Numbered from the stretch's first letter, positions 1 through 8,960 are shown. The stretch is 32,477 nt of DNA from Acetobacter fallax (GCF_011516735.1 NZ_WOSX01000039.1:1-32477), one strand, 5' to 3'. Program-made: numbers and translations. Notes: a model not told the origin generated them from the sequence alone.

Positions 1-45
1 TGACTTGAACTCTGCCGCATACCGTTTCCGCGTAACCTTGCCCAT
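1..45 (-). CDS. Transposase OrfA, N-terminal 15 codons only (partial)
   Basis: Fifteen codons are visible before the window ends: MGKVTRKRYAAEFKS. A short basic run followed by Y/H-(S/A)-(A/P)-E-F-K is the usual opening of OrfA in IS3-type elements. It leads into the helix-turn-helix that binds the terminal repeats. A GAGGA ribosome binding site lies 8 nt upstream of the ATG (minus strand, 55-59), which supports the start. Nothing can be said about the rest of the gene or about an OrfB. Confidence 0.7.
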   Translation of the reverse strand, partial: MGKVTRKRYAAEFKS

Positions 46-85
46 AAAACCCGTCCTCGTTCAGGCCAGATGATAGCTTATCGCC

Positions 86-110
86 CTGTCCGAAAAATGG
101 GGACCACCTC
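86..110 (-). repeat. Putative terminal inverted repeat of the IS
   Basis: These 25 bases lie between the end of recognisable flhG and the transposase start. On the minus strand they begin GAGGTGGTCCCC and continue into an AT-rich step and CGGACAG. Position and length fit a terminal inverted repeat. The matching end is outside the window, so the exact boundary (105-115) is an estimate. The adjacent TTA/ATT could belong to a 3-4 bp target duplication. Confidence 0.5.
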
Positions 111-388
111 TTAATATCGAATTTATGATTGAGGCCCAACTGGATATCCACGTTTCCGAGACCAAAATCCCCATCAACAACAAGAATCCTGTGCTCCCGG
201 TTTTCACGCAGAAGAGCGTGGGCGAGAGTAAGAGAAAACCATGTCTTGCCAACCCCGCCTTTCCCGGATGCAACGGCTATGATTCCTGGTGACGATTGCT
301 GAGTAGTGACATTATTTTCAGTAAAAAATTCAGTTCGTAGTGCTTTGGCGTAGGGGCGGGGCAAAGATGCAAAGGTGGATTGGGACAT
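111..388 (-). pseudogene. flhG: FlhG/FleN (MinD-like ATPase), 5' fragment interrupted by an IS
   Basis: About 92 codons of a ParA/MinD-type ATPase start at ATG 388, 11 nt after the flhF stop. The deviant Walker A motif GKGGVGKT sits at residues 42-49, and the second conserved strand reads VVDGDFGLGNVD near residue 75. FlhG homologues run to about 260-300 residues. Here recognisable sequence ends at LGLNHKFDI, and the frame runs on into IS sequence without a stop in the window. FlhG normally restrains FlhF GTPase and sets flagellar number or placement. Its position directly after flhF is the standard one. The fragment keeps the nucleotide-binding loop but lacks Switch II and the membrane-targeting helix, so I infer loss of function. 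A distal flhG remnant should lie beyond the IS. Confidence 0.8.
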
Positions 389-399
389 GATTGGGGGCC

Positions 400-1569
400 T
401 CACATCGCTGCCAGAGCAGACGGACGAACCGCCTGTCGCGCCAGAGAGGGAATTGAATGACTTGCTGTGCCAGTATCAGATGATCGCAGAGCAGAGTTAA
501 GTCCGGGCATTTTTTTGTCCGGTTTCTGTTGTGTCGCAGATGCCTCATCCTGTTCAGCCACGGCTGGATCTATCGCAGGCGGATCACCCTGATATGCAAG
601 CCGGGATGCCAGCATCCGGGGCGTGAGCCGGACCAGACCACCAGCGGTCGCATTGCTGATGCCAGCTTCAGTCAGCACCAGACCACAGGCGGCTGCCGTG
701 ATCACATTGCCGACGCGCCGGGCCTGATCCAGTCTGGTCGCAATCATCATACGCGTTCGCGCTTTACTGAAAATTTCAGCAATATCAGCAGACTCTTCCG
801 TATCGTATCCTGCCGGAAGAGTCAGGCACAGCTGGGCTCGCGTAGCAGAAGTAAGCTCAGTGAGAATCGCCAGTGTGTCCGCAGCATAAGGATCAGCGCT
901 GGCCGTATCTATCAGGACCGGCTGTCCGTTGCGCCGTTGATGCAAAGCGCGTTTTAGCGTGTCTGTGTCATGTGCCGCCAGTAAAGGAATTCCCAGCCGT
1001 CGCGTATGCACAGCAAGCTGATCGATCCCACCACCACGTTCACGGTCGGTCGTAATCACAAGCGGCGTGTTGTCCGAAAGCACGAGACGTGTCGCAAGCT
1101 TTGCAACAGACAGAGTTTTTCCTGAACCTGGTGGCCCGACAAGAGCAAGTGGTGACTTCCCTAGCGAAAACGAAAAAGAGCCGAAACGCACGAGTTTTGA
1201 GATCGCAACAGAAAGAGGTGATGTCGTGAGATCATCAACAAGAACATCGGGAATTCTATGCCAGAGCAACGCATCTCTGAGAGTATCCGATGTGGCGGGA
1301 TCGACTTCATCCGTCAGAGGAGAGAATCGTGAGACATCCTGATCAATGCCAGTAAAAACAAGCTTCTCGTCAGGTGCGTTTGGGAGTGTTTCGCTGCAGA
1401 CGGGAGAGGCCTCGGCTAAATCTGGCCCCAAAACATCCGTAGCAGCAATCACCTCGACACCGCTTCCCGTCACGCGTTCAGACAGAATAAGAGCAGATTC
1501 ACCAAGCGTCGCCCTAACCTGTCTTACGGCATCTTTCATGTTAACACCGGAGAATGTTCTCAGTTTCAT
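400..1569 (-). CDS. flhF: FlhF, SRP-family GTPase for flagellar placement
   Basis: 389 residues. The short N-terminal B domain opens MKLRTFSGVNMKDAVRQV, a typical FlhF start. The NG GTPase domain follows, with P-loop GPPGSGKT at 145-152, G3 region DTAS at 221-224 and G4 TRLD at 278-281. A low-complexity tail of about 50 residues ends the protein. FlhF homologues recruit early flagellar parts such as FliF to the assembly site. G3 is usually DTAG and G4 TKxD in SRP GTPases, so both motifs carry conservative departures here. It lies 41 nt after flhA and is followed by the broken flhG, so this FlhF may be acting without its usual ATPase partner. The start is supported by conservation of the N-terminus. 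Confidence 0.93.
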   Translation of the reverse strand: MKLRTFSGVNMKDAVRQVRATLGESALILSERVTGSGVEVIAATDVLGPDLAEASPVCSETLPNAPDEKLVFTGIDQDVSRFSPLTDEVDPATSDTLRDALLWHRIPDVLVDDLTTSPLSVAISKLVRFGSFSFSLGKSPLALVGPPGSGKTLSVAKLATRLVLSDNTPLVITTDRERGGGIDQLAVHTRRLGIPLLAAHDTDTLKRALHQRRNGQPVLIDTASADPYAADTLAILTELTSATRAQLCLTLPAGYDTEESADIAEIFSKARTRMMIATRLDQARRVGNVITAAACGLVLTEAGISNATAGGLVRLTPRMLASRLAYQGDPPAIDPAVAEQDEASATQQKPDKKMPGLNSALRSSDTGTASHSIPSLARQAVRPSALAAM

Positions 1570-1610
1570 GCCGTATCCCGTGACGAAAACGTTATTCTGG
1601 AGCTAATTTC

Positions 1611-3764
1611 TTACTGAATCGTTGCAAGTGTCCGGATGCGCGCACGCGGCGCAATTTCCGCCTGCGCCAGCACAGGCGTTGCCGGTCTCAGACGCTCCAT
1701 GATAGCCCGGACGGCACCGCGTATATTGCCGCTGACAACGACAACAGGTGCTTCTCCCAGGGCCGATGTCTGATCGAGGGTAGACTTCAGCCGTGAGATA
1801 AACTCGTTCAGCTTTGACGGAGCCATGGCAAGCTGACGATCTTCCACTGGTCCAACCATGCTTTCGAGAAAAGTGCTTTCCCAGACAGGTCCAAGCGTGA
1901 CAATCGGAATGTAGCCACCAGGCCCCGTAAAAGCAGCGCTGATCTGCCTGCAAAGTCTGGTACGAACATGGGCGACAATTTGCGGTATTGCCCGGTAGCC
2001 AAGCCCGCAGGCCTCCTGGATGGCTTCGAGTATTGTCGAGAGATCACGTATTGAAATCCGCTCCGCAAGAAGCGCCTGCAAGACGCGTTGTAATGCTCCC
2101 AGTGAAATCTGTGATGGTATCAGATCGGATGCCAGTTTCTGCTGATCACGCGGCTGATCATCGAGAAGCTTTTGCGTCTCAGTATAGGTCAGCAAATCTG
2201 AAAGATTTTCCCGGACGAGTTCACTCAGATGAGTTACGATAACGCTGGCAGGATCAACTACAGTGTAATTCTGAAATGTTGCTTTTTCCCGAAGACTCAT
2301 ATCAACCCACATGGCCTGAAGACCGAATGCAGGCTCTTTAGTCGCTTCCCCGGGAAGGTCTGGCAGACCTCCCACCGGATTCATGACCAGAAGGCGATTC
2401 GGACGTACATCACCCGATCCGACTTCAATCTCCTTGATGCGAACGGAATAATGGTCCGTGCCCAGTTGAAGATTATCCTGAATACGAACGGGCGGCAAAA
2501 TAAACCCCATCTCGGAAGCAACAGTTTTCCGGAGAATTTTGATCTGTTCTGTAAGCTGAGGCGTTTCCCCGCTGGCAAGAGACAGAAGGCCAAACCCAAG
2601 TTCCAGACGAATCATATCAATACGAAGAGAGTCCGTAATCGGAGGTTCCGAATTCGTGGGGATGACTTCCGTAGCCGGGGCGTCTTCGTCTTCTTCAGCG
2701 AGAGGATGTTTGTAACGCATCCATGAACCGGCTCCCGCAAGACCGCCGAGCGCAAGAAACGGAAAGGTAGGGAGGCCCGGCATGAGAGCAAGGACGCCAG
2801 CGATACCGGCTGCAAGTGCAAGTGGTTTCGAACCACCGCCAAGCTGACGAACAAGCGTAGCATCCGCCGCGCCCTCTGTGCCCCCTTTCGTAACGACTAT
2901 ACCCGCCGCAGTCGACACAAGCAGTGCCGGAATCTGTGATACAAGACCGTCACCAATCGTCAGCGTTGTGAACGCAGATGCCGCTTCGGAAAGAGGCATG
3001 CCATGGCGGATCAGACCTATCGTGAGGCCACCGACAATATTAATGGCGGTAATGAGAAGGCTGGCGATCGCATCGCCACGAACGAACTTGGCAGCACCGT
3101 CCATGGCTCCGTAAAAACCACTTTCTTCTTCAAGCTCACGGCGTTTGCGGCGGGCAATCCGGTCGGAAATTGATCCGGATGCAAGCTCGGCATCAATCGC
3201 CATTTGCTTGCCTGGCATCGCATCCAGAGAGAATCGTGCAGCAACTTCAGCAATTCGTCCTGATCCTTTCGTGATCACCATAAAATTCACGACAAGCAGG
3301 ATCGAAAACAGGATTCCACCGATAACAACATCGCCTCCCATGAGGAAGCCACCAAAAGCGGCAACGACGTGTCCGGCGGCATACACGCCTTCATTCCCAT
3401 GACCAAGGATAAGGCGGGTCGTCGCGACTTCGAGAGAAAGCCGAAGAAGTGTGGTCAGAAGAAGGAGAGTCGGAAAAGACGTGAAATCAAGAGGACGTTT
3501 CAAAAACAGAGCAACCATCAGAATCAGGACGGAAGACGTGACTGAAAGAGCCAGTCCAACATCGAGAATCATCGTTGGAAGTGGTAAAATCAGAACCGAG
3601 AGCAGCGCAGCAACACCCAGTGCCAAGCCAACATCGGTGCCTGGTAAAAAACGTCGCCACCCACCGTTCTTCAGGTTGCGGATATCAAACGTGCGCAGGT
3701 TATTAACAAGTTCACTGGTCAGTTTTCGCGAACTGGTAGCTGCAGAATGGTTGGTTTCACTCAT
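1611..3764 (-). CDS. flhA: FlhA, flagellar type III export gate protein
   Basis: 717 residues, close to the family norm of about 690-700. The N-terminal half is a multi-span membrane domain starting near residue 46, with the FHIPEP-family signature around RPLDFTSFPTLLLLTTLLRL. The conserved cytoplasmic loop follows, with SLDAMPGKQMAIDAEL and then RRKRRELEEESGFYGAMDGA. The C-terminal half from about residue 360 is the soluble FlhA-C platform that docks chaperone-substrate complexes. The protein forms the nonameric proton-driven export gate in the basal body. Its ATG overlaps the flbD TGA by one base (ATG at 3764-3762), which indicates translational coupling. No motif appears to be missing. Confidence 0.97.
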   Translation of the reverse strand: MSETNHSAATSSRKLTSELVNNLRTFDIRNLKNGGWRRFLPGTDVGLALGVAALLSVLILPLPTMILDVGLALSVTSSVLILMVALFLKRPLDFTSFPTLLLLTTLLRLSLEVATTRLILGHGNEGVYAAGHVVAAFGGFLMGGDVVIGGILFSILLVVNFMVITKGSGRIAEVAARFSLDAMPGKQMAIDAELASGSISDRIARRKRRELEEESGFYGAMDGAAKFVRGDAIASLLITAINIVGGLTIGLIRHGMPLSEAASAFTTLTIGDGLVSQIPALLVSTAAGIVVTKGGTEGAADATLVRQLGGGSKPLALAAGIAGVLALMPGLPTFPFLALGGLAGAGSWMRYKHPLAEEDEDAPATEVIPTNSEPPITDSLRIDMIRLELGFGLLSLASGETPQLTEQIKILRKTVASEMGFILPPVRIQDNLQLGTDHYSVRIKEIEVGSGDVRPNRLLVMNPVGGLPDLPGEATKEPAFGLQAMWVDMSLREKATFQNYTVVDPASVIVTHLSELVRENLSDLLTYTETQKLLDDQPRDQQKLASDLIPSQISLGALQRVLQALLAERISIRDLSTILEAIQEACGLGYRAIPQIVAHVRTRLCRQISAAFTGPGGYIPIVTLGPVWESTFLESMVGPVEDRQLAMAPSKLNEFISRLKSTLDQTSALGEAPVVVVSGNIRGAVRAIMERLRPATPVLAQAEIAPRARIRTLATIQ

Positions 3765-5095
3765 CAGGAGACCGTTACGCCATGCGAGGGTGGTGGAATG
3801 GCCGCACCCTGTTCAGCGTAATCACGAAGTTTATTTCGTAAGGCCCGAATGGAAATCCCAAGAAGAGAAGCAGCATGTGTACGGTTGCCCTCGGTATGCG
3901 AAAGTGTGTCCAGGATAAGCGCCTGTTCAACTTCTTCCATCCGGTGTCCAACCCATGGTGACATCGGGTCGTGGGCAGCAGAAAAATTTCCGGCCGCCGG
4001 TGTCGGGGGAAATTCGAACGCATCAACATCGATAACGTCGCCGGGAGCCATCAGAACGGCGCGATGCATGGCATTCTCCAGTTCGCGTACATTCCCGCGC
4101 CAGCTATGATTTTCAAGCATGAGGAATGCCTCGGGTGTGATCCGCCGGTCCGATACGCCATTCATTTCGCTATATTGATGCGCAAAATGCCGCGCAAGAA
4201 AATCAATGTCGAATGGACGGCTGCGTAAAGGGGGGAGGGCTATTGAGACGACATTAAGCCGAAAGTAGAGATCTTCCCGAAATCGCCCGGCAGCGACCTC
4301 TGACGGCAGATCGCGATTTGACGTCGCAACAAGCCTGACATTGACAGGAACAGGTGAATTTCCCCCAAGCCGGTCAATCTCGCGCTCCTGAATGGCGCGA
4401 AGAAGTTTCGCTTGCAGGCGAACATCCATTTCACTGATTTCGTCCAGTAAAAGCGTGCCACCGCTGGCTGCTTCAAACCTGCCGATCCTGCGTGCTGTGG
4501 CACCGCTGAAAGCACCCCGTTCATGCCCGAATAATTCAGATTCAACCAGTGTCTCAGGCAACGCCGCACAGTTCAGTGCAACAAATGGTCCTTTCGCCCG
4601 CTTCGAAGTCTGATGGATATGGCGCGCCATGACTTCTTTGCCTGTTCCTGATTCTCCGGTAATCAGGACCGAAGCATCAGATGCAGCAATCCGGTCGGCT
4701 TTTGCCAGAACACTGAGCATGACCGGATCACAGGAAAGAACCGTCTGCGTTTCATTCGAGGCATTCTGGATAAAGGCAGCAATAAGATCCGGATCAGGCG
4801 GGAGCGGAATATAATCTTCAGCTCCGTTGGCAATAGCAAGCGCCGCGAGTTCCGGATCTTCCGGTCCACACGCCAGAACAGGCGTTGAAATGCGTTCACG
4901 TCGAAGCCCTTCCACCAGCTGTGCGATGGCAGAATCAATGCCACAAATGACAAGTTTATGGTCACCCTGACCGCAGATCCGGATCATTGCCTGATCGACG
5001 GACTCAACGTGATCGACCAGTGCACCGCGGGAAAGAACGATACTTGCCGCTTTGCCCAGTTCTCCGGATAATGGGCCGACGATAAGAACGCGCAT
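3764..5095 (-). CDS. flbD: FlbD-type sigma-54 activator of flagellar genes
   Basis: 443 residues. Residues 1-110 form a receiver-like domain ([14 protein letters not shown] to [13 protein letters not shown]) that resembles Caulobacter FlbD. The acidic pair and the phospho-acceptor position look replaced: VGPLSG at the first strand, VICGID at the third. The AAA+ domain has Walker A GESGTGKE at 147-154, a sigma-54 contact loop GAFSGA at 194-199 (canonically GAFTGA) and Walker B LLLDEI at 215-220. A Fis-type helix-turn-helix ends the protein. FlbD binds enhancer sites and drives or represses flagellar classes; in Caulobacter its activity depends on FliX. The sigma-54 promoters upstream of fliK and flgE in this window are its expected targets. 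It is coupled to flhA and starts 12 nt after fliN. Confidence 0.92.
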   Translation of the reverse strand: MRVLIVGPLSGELGKAASIVLSRGALVDHVESVDQAMIRICGQGDHKLVICGIDSAIAQLVEGLRRERISTPVLACGPEDPELAALAIANGAEDYIPLPPDPDLIAAFIQNASNETQTVLSCDPVMLSVLAKADRIAASDASVLITGESGTGKEVMARHIHQTSKRAKGPFVALNCAALPETLVESELFGHERGAFSGATARRIGRFEAASGGTLLLDEISEMDVRLQAKLLRAIQEREIDRLGGNSPVPVNVRLVATSNRDLPSEVAAGRFREDLYFRLNVVSIALPPLRSRPFDIDFLARHFAHQYSEMNGVSDRRITPEAFLMLENHSWRGNVRELENAMHRAVLMAPGDVIDVDAFEFPPTPAAGNFSAAHDPMSPWVGHRMEEVEQALILDTLSHTEGNRTHAASLLGISIRALRNKLRDYAEQGAAIPPPSHGVTVS

Positions 5096-5107
5096 CAGTG
5101 GCTTGCC

Positions 5108-5431
5108 TCAGTTATTCTTATCGGATTTGATGATTTCTGTCATGGTCACACCCAGACGATTATCATCGACCATCACAACTTCACCACGCGCAATCAGTCT
5201 GTTATTGACGTAGATATCAATTGCTTCGCCAACTTTTCGATCAAGTTCAACGACGGCGCCTCGTCCGAGTTTCAGAAGCTGGCTGACCTGCATCGTAGAA
5301 CGTCCCAGAACAGCACTCACAGTAACCGGGATGTCATACACAGCCTCGAGGCTATGTGTTGCCGCGTCCATCTGGTCAGGAGACGTGGTTTCGAACTGAT
5401 TCAGGTCGTCAAGTGCGGACTGAGAGGTCAT
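5108..5431 (-). CDS. fliN: FliN, flagellar motor switch protein
   Basis: 107 residues, made almost entirely of the SpoA/FliN domain: VYDIPVTVSAVLGRSTMQV, LLKLGRGAVVELDRKVGEAIDIYVNNRLIARGEVV and VDDNRLGVTMTEII. FliN forms the lower part of the C ring with FliM and binds FliH, linking the ATPase complex to the switch. The ATG overlaps the 3' end of fliH by 23 nt. An AGGA lies about 9 nt upstream inside fliH. fliM is not in the window. Confidence 0.95.
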   Translation of the reverse strand: MTSQSALDDLNQFETTSPDQMDAATHSLEAVYDIPVTVSAVLGRSTMQVSQLLKLGRGAVVELDRKVGEAIDIYVNNRLIARGEVVMVDDNRLGVTMTEIIKSDKNN

Positions 5432-6158
5432 CGGATATGTCCTGTTTCTGAGATGAAGATGCGGCAGAAGAGCGAATGGTCGTCAGCAGAGTTTTGACGG
5501 TGTTTTCCAGCCTTCGACTAATTTTCCCGTCCGGCCAGCTCATTGCAAAATCAGAGGAACCAAGGGATGCATCTGTTTCGGGAGAGAGCCATGACGTTTC
5601 AAAAAAGCGAGCAAGAATAGTATCATTTCTGGCCAGAACTTCTGTGTCTGGATTGATCCTGAGACTAACAAGGAAATCTCCTGTAAACAGAGGCAATATA
5701 TCGCGAAGCAACATTCCGGCCTGTAATGTCATCGTGGACTCAGCTATTTGCGGAAATGCCGAAATTACAGCATCCATAAGCGTTTTTGAGACACAACTCG
5801 CATACTCTTCCAGATGAGAAGAGATCGTGCCCTGAACAGATGTCAGAGCCTGCTCAATTGTTCGGATACGTGCGCTGTTTTCATTCTCCAGTGTCTGGTT
5901 GCATTCGCTTTGCACAGTTTCCCGTGTTTGTCTGGCCGTGAGTTCAACTGCGTTGCTGACAGCTGTGGCCACTGCTGCCTGGAGTTCCTCTTCAGTATAT
6001 GTCGGAGCTGGAGAAGACGCGGTTGTGTGTTCGCCGTTGTCAGCAGATGCAGCAGTATCTCTGCCCTCTGATGATATTTCCTCAGGTAAAGCATCAAAAT
6101 CTTCAGCAAAAAGAATCCCGGCTGTATTTGAGTAGGGAATAACGATATCGCTGCTCAC
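5409..6158 (-). CDS. fliH: FliH-like flagellar export ATPase regulator (FlbE equivalent)
   Basis: 249 residues. The N-terminal 70 residues are acidic and low in complexity. A long predicted helical region (about 70-150) follows, rich in A, E and Q, and then a mixed C-terminal domain (VSLRINPDTEVL). This matches the FliH/HrpE architecture of an extended coiled coil plus a FliI-binding end. Sequence similarity is weak, so the call leans on position between fliG and fliN, where Caulobacter has flbE. FliH dimers hold the export ATPase FliI and dock it to FliN. The start codon is GTG (6158-6156), overlapping the fliG stop by 4 nt. No closer in-frame ATG fits as well. Confidence 0.75.
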   Translation of the reverse strand: MSSDIVIPYSNTAGILFAEDFDALPEEISSEGRDTAASADNGEHTTASSPAPTYTEEELQAAVATAVSNAVELTARQTRETVQSECNQTLENENSARIRTIEQALTSVQGTISSHLEEYASCVSKTLMDAVISAFPQIAESTMTLQAGMLLRDILPLFTGDFLVSLRINPDTEVLARNDTILARFFETSWLSPETDASLGSSDFAMSWPDGKISRRLENTVKTLLTTIRSSAASSSQKQDISDDLSVRT

Positions 6159-7162
6159 GGAATCAGCTCATTACTGCTTGCGGACGGGTTAATATCGATC
6201 TCGCCCTGATTGGCGAGTTCCTTGATCACAGCGACGATTTCGGACTGCGCCGCGTCGACATCCTTAAGCCGCACGGGACCCATTGTTTCGATCTCATCCT
6301 GCAAAATCTTTCCTGCACGTGAGGTCATGGATGACAGAAAAAGAGTGCGAACGTCTTCGGAGGCTCCTTTGAGAGCCAGCGGAAGCTTTTCACGGTTAAT
6401 ATCACGCATGACTCTCATGATGACATCTTTAGAAAGACGCTTGACGTCCTCAAAAGTGAACATAAGAGCTTTGACGCGTTCAGCATCCTCAAGATTGCGC
6501 CGCTCCAGCGCGTTCATGAACTGAACTTCGACACGCCGATCGAAATTATTAAAGACTTCCGCGAGAAGCTCATGACTGTCACGCTTCGACGACCGGGCAA
6601 GGCTGGCGATAAACTCGGAACGAAGCGTCGTTTCCAGACTGTCGATGACGTCGCGCTGAACATTTTCCATGTGCAGCATCCGCATCATGACATCTACTGC
6701 AAATTCTTCCGGTAAAAGCCCAAGAACCCGCGCCGTATGCGCTGGTTGCAGGCGACTGAGAATGACAGCGACAGTTTGCGGATATTCGTTGCGCAGGTAA
6801 TTTGCCAGAACGTTCTCCGGAACGTTGCCAAGTTTATCCCACATGGTCCGGCCCGCAGGACCCCGGATTTCCTCCATGATCTGATTTACCCGATCGGGAG
6901 GAAGGGCTCTTTTAAGCATCCGTTCCGTCGTTTCGAACGTTCCGATCAGCATGTCGCCGGAAGAAAAAGATTTGGAGAATTCGTTGCAGACCGTCTCGAC
7001 AGTCTCCGCCGGAATAGTGCCAATTGTTGCCATCGCAGCCGAAATCTCACGGATTTCGGATTCATGCATTGTCGAAAAAAGCTGAGTGCTGTTGTCTTCA
7101 CCAAGCGCCAGAAGAAGGATAGCCGCTTTTTGCGCGCCTGTTACTCCATGTTTACCAAGCAT
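6155..7162 (-). CDS. fliG: FliG, flagellar motor switch protein
   Basis: 335 residues, the usual length. FliG-N (GVTGAQKAAILLLALGED) is the FliF-binding part. FliG-M carries the EHPQ-like region (EYPQTVAVILSRLQPAHTARVLGLLP). FliG-C holds the charged torque helix (ERVKALMFTFEDVKRLSKDVIMRVMRDINREKLPLALKGA), with Arg and Asp/Glu residues that face the stator. FliG couples MotA to ring rotation. It starts 2 nt after the fliF stop and overlaps fliH, so the three are one translational unit. The last residues include the usual MGPVRLKDVDAAQSEIV element. Confidence 0.97.
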   Translation of the reverse strand: MLGKHGVTGAQKAAILLLALGEDNSTQLFSTMHESEIREISAAMATIGTIPAETVETVCNEFSKSFSSGDMLIGTFETTERMLKRALPPDRVNQIMEEIRGPAGRTMWDKLGNVPENVLANYLRNEYPQTVAVILSRLQPAHTARVLGLLPEEFAVDVMMRMLHMENVQRDVIDSLETTLRSEFIASLARSSKRDSHELLAEVFNNFDRRVEVQFMNALERRNLEDAERVKALMFTFEDVKRLSKDVIMRVMRDINREKLPLALKGASEDVRTLFLSSMTSRAGKILQDEIETMGPVRLKDVDAAQSEIVAVIKELANQGEIDINPSASSNELIP

Positions 7163-7164
7163 GT

Positions 7165-8829
7165 TCAGCCCTCATACTGTGGCGAAAGCCACGATCTGAT
7201 GATGTTGAGACTCTCTTCCGGGTTACCTGATGCCAGATCGCGTACACGATGGATTGCCGAAGCTTTGAGGCGCCCGTCGATGCCGGAAAGGCTCATGAAC
7301 TCAGGTTTGTTGCCTCCTGGCCCTTCCAGAGCAAGCGGAGCAACTCCATCGAAGTTCAGTGGTTCATCATCGATTTCCTGGAGAGCCGTGACAGGGCGCT
7401 CCGTTTCGTCAGGTAGGGCAGGCACTGCGCTCGTGCCACTTTCTGCTGTTGCAGCAGCCTCTTTTTTCAGGAGGGGCTTTGCAAAGAATGCAAGTGCCAG
7501 AAAGATCAGGAGGCCGGGAGCCAGGCTGCGGCCAAGATGAAAGAGGTCGTTCTTATCAACAGGAAGTCCCATCCAGGTAGCATGGGCAGCAGTCACCTCA
7601 TCACTCTCTGTCGCAAACCGCATCGAGACGACATTGACAGCATCACCGCGTTTTTCATCATAGCCGATCGCCGTTTTGGCCAGTGTCGTGATCCGGTCGA
7701 GTTCTGCCTTGTCCAGCGGGGTCCAGACAGGCTTACCATCAGCGCCAGGATGTGTGGTTCCATCTACCATGACAGCCAGGCTGACACGGGATACGCGTGG
7801 CTGATCCTGAACGACCGTCCTGACTCGTTTTCCGATTTCGTAATTATTCGTTTCCTCGCGGCGATCGTCCTGACTTCCTCCACGCTGTTGTCCGGCATTG
7901 GCATTAGGAAGATTGTTGGCAACGGAGACGTTCTGCTGTCCATCCGTGTTGACGCTCTTGTCTGATGTTGTTTGCTGGGAGCGCAAAACTTGCTGGTCAG
8001 GATCGTAACTTTCCTGAGTTTCCTTAACCTGATCAAGATTCATCGTAACGGCGGCTTCAGCCCTGACATGCCCCGCGCCCAAAGTGGGGATGAGCATGGT
8101 TTCGACAGCCTGAGCGAGTCTCGTTTCCGTGGCCTGCCGCTGCTCATCAATGCTATGCGCGAGACCTGATGGACCGGATTCATCGCCGGGACGCGCAAGA
8201 ACATTGCCGTGGTTATCAATAATAGCGATGTTTTGCGGTTTCAGACCGGGAACGGCTGCTGCAATCAGGTTAAGAATGGCCTGGACATTTTCAGAGTCGA
8301 TTCTTCCGCCCGAAGTAGTGAGCAGAACACTGGCCTGGGCTGCCTGGCTTTCAGTGGAAAACATTTCCCGATGAGGAAGGACAAGGTGAACCCGTGCGCC
8401 TCGAACGCCTCGTATCAGCCTGACAGATCGCTCAAGTTCGCCTTCCAGCGCACGCGTTTCGTCAATATTCTGTTCGAACTGTGTTGTCGTCAGCGTGTTG
8501 GCATGATCAAATATCTCATAGCCGACCGAGCCCCCCGACGGGAGACCATCCCGTGCAAGCAGAAGGCGCGCAGAAGCGATCTGGTCCCGTGGCACTGATA
8601 TGGAGTCACCCTGCGGTGAGGCTGAATGCGCAATGTGCGCTTTTTCGAGGTCGTCAGACATCTGGGACGCTTCGTGAAGATCAAGATCCCTGTAAAGCAG
8701 CGACATCGGCTGTTGAGAGCCATGTAGCGTCAGTACTGCAAGCATGCCCAGAAGACCGACGCCCACTGCGCCGAGAGCGATCAGGCGGGGAAGTCCAAGT
8801 GACCTGAGGCCGGATAAAGTCGCTTTCAA
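7165..8829 (-). CDS. fliF: FliF, MS-ring protein
   Basis: 554 residues. The first membrane segment is at about 17-38 (LIALGAVGVGLLGMLAVLTL). The secretin-like ring-building motifs RBM1/RBM2 follow (LLYRDLDLHEASQMSDDL, GYEIFDHANTLTTTQFEQNI, GVRGARVHLVLPHREMF), then the YscJ/FliF C-terminal region. The second membrane segment lies near 430-450 (SLAPGLLIFLALAFF), and a cytoplasmic tail for FliG binding ends the protein. FliF is the first part assembled and the base of rotor and export gate. The only plausible start is TTG at 8829-8827: no ATG or GTG occurs in frame within about 70 nt upstream, and GGATGG lies just upstream. A weak start on the first gene of the operon could limit output. Confidence 0.96.
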   Translation of the reverse strand: MKATLSGLRSLGLPRLIALGAVGVGLLGMLAVLTLHGSQQPMSLLYRDLDLHEASQMSDDLEKAHIAHSASPQGDSISVPRDQIASARLLLARDGLPSGGSVGYEIFDHANTLTTTQFEQNIDETRALEGELERSVRLIRGVRGARVHLVLPHREMFSTESQAAQASVLLTTSGGRIDSENVQAILNLIAAAVPGLKPQNIAIIDNHGNVLARPGDESGPSGLAHSIDEQRQATETRLAQAVETMLIPTLGAGHVRAEAAVTMNLDQVKETQESYDPDQQVLRSQQTTSDKSVNTDGQQNVSVANNLPNANAGQQRGGSQDDRREETNNYEIGKRVRTVVQDQPRVSRVSLAVMVDGTTHPGADGKPVWTPLDKAELDRITTLAKTAIGYDEKRGDAVNVVSMRFATESDEVTAAHATWMGLPVDKNDLFHLGRSLAPGLLIFLALAFFAKPLLKKEAAATAESGTSAVPALPDETERPVTALQEIDDEPLNFDGVAPLALEGPGGNKPEFMSLSGIDGRLKASAIHRVRDLASGNPEESLNIIRSWLSPQYEG

Positions 8830-8960
8830 TGGGAGCCATCCGATAGAAAAATCGATGGGAGAAACGTTCTGAAATGTCGTGTGAGAAAATATGAATTGGC
8901 GGGCACGTCGTTCCGTTTCAGTCTGACCACATCGTGTCTCGTGAAAGTGAAGTCATGCGA

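Larger units (their letters stand above)
1..110 (-). mobile_element. End of an IS3-like insertion sequence inside flhG
   Basis: The minus strand carries the left end of an insertion sequence that continues beyond base 1. Two things show this. The flhG reading frame loses family similarity abruptly around base 110-115. Just inside, a transposase-type OrfA starts at base 45 with its own ribosome binding site. The outermost part of the element is expected to be its terminal inverted repeat. Target duplication cannot be checked because the other end is outside the window. Assignment to the IS3 family rests only on the OrfA N-terminus and the layout, so another family with a similar HTH_Tnp_1 OrfA is possible. 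Confidence 0.7.
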
